DNA of 64,000 bases from Lingula anatina. Lineage: Eukaryota; Brachiopoda; Lingulata; Lingulida; Lingulidae. Below are positions 48,295-64,000 of the stretch, one piece after another (the stretch's first letter is position 1; the number at the start of each line of letters is the position of its first letter). The translations under genes and the position numbers were made by a program. The stretch lies in NCBI RefSeq assembly GCF_001039355.2, contig NW_019773859.1, positions 267,852 through 331,851 of the forward strand, given 5' to 3'. A model generated the notes under the pieces. The model did not search any database and had not been told where the DNA came from. It saw only the letters and a list, made by a program, of their open reading frames with translations.

Positions 48295-51131
48295 TGTGGA
48301 GTCCAAAGGTCAGAATGTGCGTTTTCATTTTTCCTGCTTGGTAAAAATACTCATAAAACAAATTAACAATTTTTTGATGCAAATAATAGCAAACAAAGCC
48401 TTTCTAAGTCTCAAAGGCAAGACATCAGTTATAGTTTAAAAAAACATCACCATTTTTTATAAGAATTTTGGTGGGGCCAACTTTTCAATACCTCAGATTG
48501 TTACTTTCTCACATGAAGGGAGTGGGGGAGTGACAATGTAGGGGATGTTAAGGGACATAGCCCAAGCGGTATGTATGGTTAGCCAAATCTTCTCATGCTG
48601 GTTCCCTACCCGCTTACTTGGGTCTTTTTGTTGTGACAGAAAAAATTCCACATTATAGAAGTAAAAGTTCAACTTTTATAAATAAAATTTATTTCTTATT
48701 AGACAAAGCACTAGTAATATTTTTCAAAAATTTGTGACAGGTTTTATTGATTATGTAATTAACAGCTTTCTTAAAGGTATAAGGGCAAATTATGTAAAAA
48801 CGTGGTAAATTTTGTAAAACATGAAAAACATTTTTGAAAGCACCATTTAACACAGAGTTTTAAATGATGGAGAAAAGTATAGCTAACACTGAGCATCACA
48901 GCAACCTGAATAATAGCACAAAAAATACCTGTCATGGAGTTTCTTGAGGCAATAATTTACTCCTTTTGCCTTTAAGAGAACCTCAAATTCACAAAACAAT
49001 AAAACCTTACTTAGTAAAAAGTATTTCTTCATCTGGTTATCCTCTACTGCCCCACTTGAGGTGTCACCTTGATCAGTTAATAATAATAAAAAAAAAGACT
49101 TCCAATATAACACACTAGTCTACCATAAAAAATCACTTTTGTATTTTTTCACAAACTTAACAAAACTGTCACATGTATGTCATAATGAAGGTACTACATC
49201 TTTAAAAAAAAATTAATAAATTAAAAATACATGACCGGCATTGATTGAATATTATTCTTTTTTGATTTATGGTTGACTAGTATGGTACATATTTTCAATT
49301 TGTTTTATGTGGGTTTAAGTTTCACTCACCAATGATAACACTCAAGCGTGTTTAGTCCACCTACTAGCTACTACCATTGTAACTTATAAACCATGATTAT
49401 AAATTTACGGCATTAACGCTCTGAAAAACTACATTTCTTGTTTCAAGACAGTTAATCAAAATAATTAAAATCTTGTAACAGTTAACCATCCATTCAATCA
49501 CAACAAGGTCATAAACCTTTTAATTTCTCACACACAAAAAAAATTAATACAAAATTTAACTTTTGAAATTAACGAATAATAAAAGCGTTTCATAAGCAGT
49601 TGATACCATTACACATATAATATTGAGCACCATATCTACAACATATATTTATATATTTCAAATACATATTTACAAACAATATAATGCACCACAATAATAA
49701 ATAGTTATACAGTGTACTTGGAGCAAATTCACTTAGGACTAAAATCTTTAAGCAGTATCACATATTTTTTCTAGTTAAATGAAAACATTATATTCTTCTA
49801 TAAGCAGTAGGCAACTGTCTCATCACTCCTACCCTCAGCACCCTCAAACAATAGTCTACATATGTAAGTTTCTTTAAATTAACCCCTTCCATGATCAAAT
49901 ATTCCAAATATGTGCTAATAAAAATTACACAATGTGCTTTTTAAGGACCAATAATTAGCATACAGATGCTATGAACTAATAAAAAAACTAAAAGAAATCC
50001 TGTAAAATGATACTACTGGGGGTATACAATTTTAACTTCTTCGTGGAAAAATCTACCTATGACAATTTTCACTTGAATAAAAAGTCTATGAAAGGTATGT
50101 GACCTTGATTCCATCACATACAATCAAAAAGTGGAACATGACATCAGCCTTTGAGGTATTTTACAAAGACAGCAGAATCTTCTTCGGTCAGTTCTTCTTT
50201 TTGTAAATAAATTCCACTTCAAGTTTTCAGTTAAGTGTTGATAGTAGCAAATTACCATCTGACAAGAGCCATAACTTTGTGATTAGTATGATTGTCCTGC
50301 ATTATATTAAGTACATGTCAATAAAGAATTGACCTGACATAACATGGTTTTTAATCTGCACTGGTGTTTACATATACAGTATCCTCCTTTACATTGTGTC
50401 TACAATAAATACAGATTAGCATCTGGTCTGTAGAGCTAAAACTTAAACTGGTCCCAGATTTGTTTTACAAATGCATTACACAGACAGTAATCTTAACTTA
50501 ACAGTTATCATGAGCTATGATGTGGATATCTAACCCAGTTGAAAATCTTAACAAGTGTATTCTTTCTCCATAGAGAGAAAATTTAATCTCACTATGAGCC
50601 ATAACTTAATTGTCATTTAACTCTGACATTAAGTTCATCCAGCAGTGTGCAGCTGTGCATATAGCAATCAACAGTGAGAGTCCTACTTGGTGGTAGTCAT
50701 CTGGATGAACTGAAGCAGGATAGTCATAAAGCCTTCTTCACCAATAAGTCTTCACAAATGCCATTTTTATTACAATTCACTTGAAAGAGACAGGCACATT
50801 TCAATTCGTTTGACAGCAGTGCACTGGCATAATTTTTCTTCTGTTTATGCTGTAAATAAATTCTAGCTGCATTAGTTCTACACCTAGCAAAACTGCCCAC
50901 CAACATCATGTCCCAACTTTAAAGCTAAACCCTCACATCTCAACTCTTGTAGAAAACTTAAAAAGGGCATACTCCAAACTTAAAAAGGGCATACTTTTCT
51001 GATTTCAGTCCTTTTTTTTACACCAATTCTTATGCAACTTTCCATGCTGTTCAAGTCAGGGCACAGTCTTAAAAAAAAACCCCACTTTATTTCTACCCAG
51101 TAGCAGCTCTGTTCCTAAACCCCTGCCACAA
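48295..51131. other. PAM-STK32 gap and STK32 3' UTR
   Basis: No coding exon is recognised. The right end is STK32 3' UTR on the minus strand, with AATAAA at 51091-51086 just 41 bp past the stop. That site would give a very short UTR; AATAAA also occurs farther left. A 22-bp tandem duplication (AACTTAAAAAGGGCATACT) lies at about 50956-50998. Confidence 0.5.
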
Positions 51132-61136
<10,005 letters not shown>

Positions 61137-64000
61137 CTGGAAAAATAAAAAAGAATTCTAAGTAAAATAAGGATATGAAGTAAGGATATGAAGTAAGGAT
61201 ATGAAGTTTGAATATTTAACTGGAAAAAAAAATTAATCACAATGGGAAAATTGCCTTAAATACTTCTAGATTAATCATTACAGGGCAATTCACACTAGCA
61301 AATAAACCATGGTCAAATAAACCCCAACAGAACCGTGGTCCAATAAACCCACTTTTCTTGCGTTCACACTTCGTAGGGCAAAAATTGCCTCTCATCAATT
61401 GAACTTCCTGTTAGGCACGTGCACTTTTGTTCTCAGAAAAAGTGATGACATGAACAATGAGCGGGAGTACACGCAGCAATGATTGTTATGCCATGTAAAA
61501 TATTTAATTTATTAATAAAATCTAATATTTCAATAAGAAAAACATGACATATGACAGTACTGTAAATAACTGGTGAAATATGATAATATGCCCACTTATG
61601 CACATGTGTTCCAAAATTTGGAGTAAATGGCATTTGACTCCAAGTCCTAATCTGGGTTTATTTGGACCGTGGTTAGGGTTGTGTAGTCTGTTCACATTTG
61701 AAAAGTTAACCAAGATCGGACAGCAATCTGGTGTTAAAAGTGGTCAAAAATGCCAGTGTGAATGGCCCTTTTATTATCCTCTCTGCAGAATGGATATGAT
61801 TTATCTTTTTCAGGACAAGAGCATTACAGGCAGAAAATAAAATAAAAATGCTTCTCAGATTGCTGTGAGGGAAAATAACATTTCCTTGTATCTGTAAGTA
61901 AAAGGCAAAGAATCATTGTAATTCAATTGACTCAGCACAAGAAGAAAAGGCTTGCACATGCCTTATAAATTTTGGTCATGCAGATAGCTTTTGGTGTGCT
62001 GGATGCTATAAATTTCTACAAAATATCATTGCAATGAAATAACAAAGCCCAGCAACAACATTTTCTTCACACTGTCATTACCAAAAGATTTCAAAATAAA
62101 TAAAAGTTATGAGATCCTAACCCTTTTATAAATGTTGCACAGGAAGCCCTTTTTCAAAGCCTCCTTTCCTGCACTGATTTTAACAAACATTGCCTCTTTT
62201 TAGGGGGATACAGAAATCCCCGTGAAGTCTAATTTTAAAATATTGTACTCACTACAAAGACCCTTTTTCAAGGTAAAGTGGAGTCAAGAGACCCAAAGGA
62301 AGGTCCCAAAGAACCTGACGTGCAAGACTGAATCGAGTGGTTTCAGTCTTAAATCTCTGAAAAAGTCATTTCCCATGTGGATAGGAGGGGCAGTGTCAAG
62401 AAATGGGAGCACCAGATGATTATGATATTGTCTAATTGTCGTTCAGATGAGATTAGCATTTTCTGCAATAAACCCTTTACCATTTTTTGACACATTTGTT
62501 TACTAAAACTTGCTTTAATTATGAAAAGGGGGAGGAGATGCCCTTGGGTTGAGCTGGCATGTCAGATACTCTTCATCGTACAAGCAAAGCCATTCTTTGG
62601 GAATTCCCTCAAAAATATACCAGTGATGTAACCTTCTGCAGATGATATTATTTCTATGCCACTAATTTAATTCTAGTCTTGCCTGAATATAGCCAAATAA
62701 CTAACTGTAATTTGACAAAAGTCATATTGGTTGTATATGACTTTTTTCTCTTTCAAACAACCTACAAAGACCCATGCACTACTTAATTGGGACTATTAGT
62801 TATCTGCCAAAGAATTTCCAAAGAAGCTCTGTCCACATTACAAGATGTATGGGCATTTTCATGTAGCTAGGAGAGTCAGATAAGGCAGTGGCCTCTTGAG
62901 ACTGCTTTAGATAGTGTGCAGTAAAAAAAATTCAACTCATGAGACCAAATTACACTTTGCTGTTCTGCCATGATGGCTTCTCAGTTTACACTGCCTAGGT
63001 CAATTGTTTGTTAAGGCCATGCTTCTTCATGACTTTAAAAAAGTCTGCACTTATAAACTTTTCCTACTGAATAATTACGTGTTCCACCCATGCCAGCTTG
63101 TACTTACAGGTACATGTGTAATGATAGCTCTTAATCAGGTCCAATGTGCTGGATCAAAGTAGAGGCAAGAGCAATATGCGTCCAACTTCAACATAAGTTT
63201 ATTCTGAAGTGGCAGGCTTATGTATAAATTTATAATTACCAAGTATCAGGAGCATGTACCCAATTTTAGATAATTAGTTAAGTGTTACAACATGTACAGT
63301 AAAATCCCATCTGAATAAAATAACTTTCAAGTTATACAGGAAATATGGCATTAATGGCTCTGATTGAAAGAGACCCCTACCAGAAAAATAGGACTCCTGC
63401 ATACAGGCTTGGCTCACTTTGTGATATATTTTACTCGATCGGTTAACAGAAAATGCGCATGCTGCAGGTTCACAACTTCAAAAAGGTCTTTTTGAGTTGA
63501 TGCACACAAGTGAGAATTTCAAGACAGACATACTACACATAAGTGGGCTCAGACATTAAATCATAAAGGCATTTTATGAATAACGTCTTTGTAAAGTCGA
63601 TTTCATTCATCAGAAAACATATATGCTGAGTGGGATTTAGTCAGGTTTCCTTGTGATGTAATAATGTTCCTCTGAGAACTAAAATTTGCCTCGATTGGTG
63701 AGATACATGCACAATCTAATCAATTATTTTGCTTCTTTTTTTTCTGTGGTCAACATACCTTATTTAGGCACTGACAATATTGGGTGAATGGAAATTTCAA
63801 CTGTAATTGTTCAATTTTAGCAAATTGGCTAGGACACCCCATGTTTCCAAGCAATAACAGTGACCCTAGGCTACATTATTTAGCATATCTGACATAGAAA
63901 AAAATGAATAGAAACTCTGCACAAACTGAAGTTCTATACATAAAAAATTTTCCTTGTCTTTTTAAAAGCTGTGAAAATAAATATTGTCATGATATAAGAT
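61137..64000 (-). other. STK32 intron upstream of the Gly-loop exon
   Basis: Intron sequence leading to a 5' exon that must lie past 64000. I found no exon encoding the N-terminal peptide. It contains a 13-bp tandem repeat (TAAGGATATGAAG, 3 copies, 61169-61207) and one MITE-like element. Confidence 0.55.
61283..61768. mobile_element. MITE-like element with subterminal inverted repeats
   Basis: About 486 bp. The left end reads GGGCAATTCACACTAGCA and the reversed right end reads GGGCCATTCACACTGGCA. A second inverted pair inside contains ACCGTGGTCCAATAAACCCA and its reverse, TGGGTTTATTTGGACCGTGG. The ends resemble those of piggyBac/hAT-type MITEs. There is no coding capacity and the target duplication is unclear. 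Confidence 0.7.

Overview
This is animal (metazoan) nuclear DNA, not bacterial. The protein-coding genes are cut into many short exons with GT-AG introns of about 100-3500 bp. The background is AT-rich and contains microsatellites and small non-autonomous DNA transposons. The gene set and the residues seen in it point to an invertebrate, probably a mollusc or another lophotrochozoan. That placement is inference and no species is named.

I rebuilt seven genes exon by exon. In each, reading phase is kept across every splice junction and the total coding length divides by three (the last gene is partial). In order: (1) LMBRD1, lysosomal cobalamin transporter/chaperone, minus, 2028-7427, 15 exons, 525 aa. 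(2) PRIM2, large subunit of DNA primase, plus, 7525-12049, 12 exons, 525 aa, head-to-head with LMBRD1 with 97 bp between start codons. (3) POFUT1, protein O-fucosyltransferase 1, minus, 13191-16678, 8 exons, 384 aa. (4) MRPS18A (mitoribosomal mL66/S18a), plus, 16828-17487, intronless, 219 aa, head-to-head with POFUT1. (5) An unrecognised 813-aa protein, minus, 18419-22455, 3 exons, with a helical core and a tail of 23-residue repeats. (6) PAM, bifunctional peptidylglycine alpha-amidating monooxygenase, minus, 25930-44110, 23 coding exons, 1165 aa. (7) STK32/YANK-family serine/threonine kinase, minus, 51132-61136 and continuing beyond the right edge.

The left third (1-22 kb) is compact and holds housekeeping genes arranged as two divergent pairs that share short promoters. 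The right two thirds hold two long minus-strand genes whose introns carry several MITE-like elements. These include two copies of one TTAA-flanked family and a 67-bp-armed foldback element. The genes do not form one pathway: their products act in vitamin B12 export, DNA replication priming, Notch-type O-fucosylation, mitochondrial translation, neuropeptide amidation and kinase signalling.

The observations most worth following are: a candidate membrane-anchored, PHM-only isoform of PAM made by intronic polyadenylation; the uncharacterised repeat-tail gene; two transposon copies whose central palindrome has changed in a compensatory way; and a POFUT1 that lacks the usual C-terminal ER-retrieval signal.
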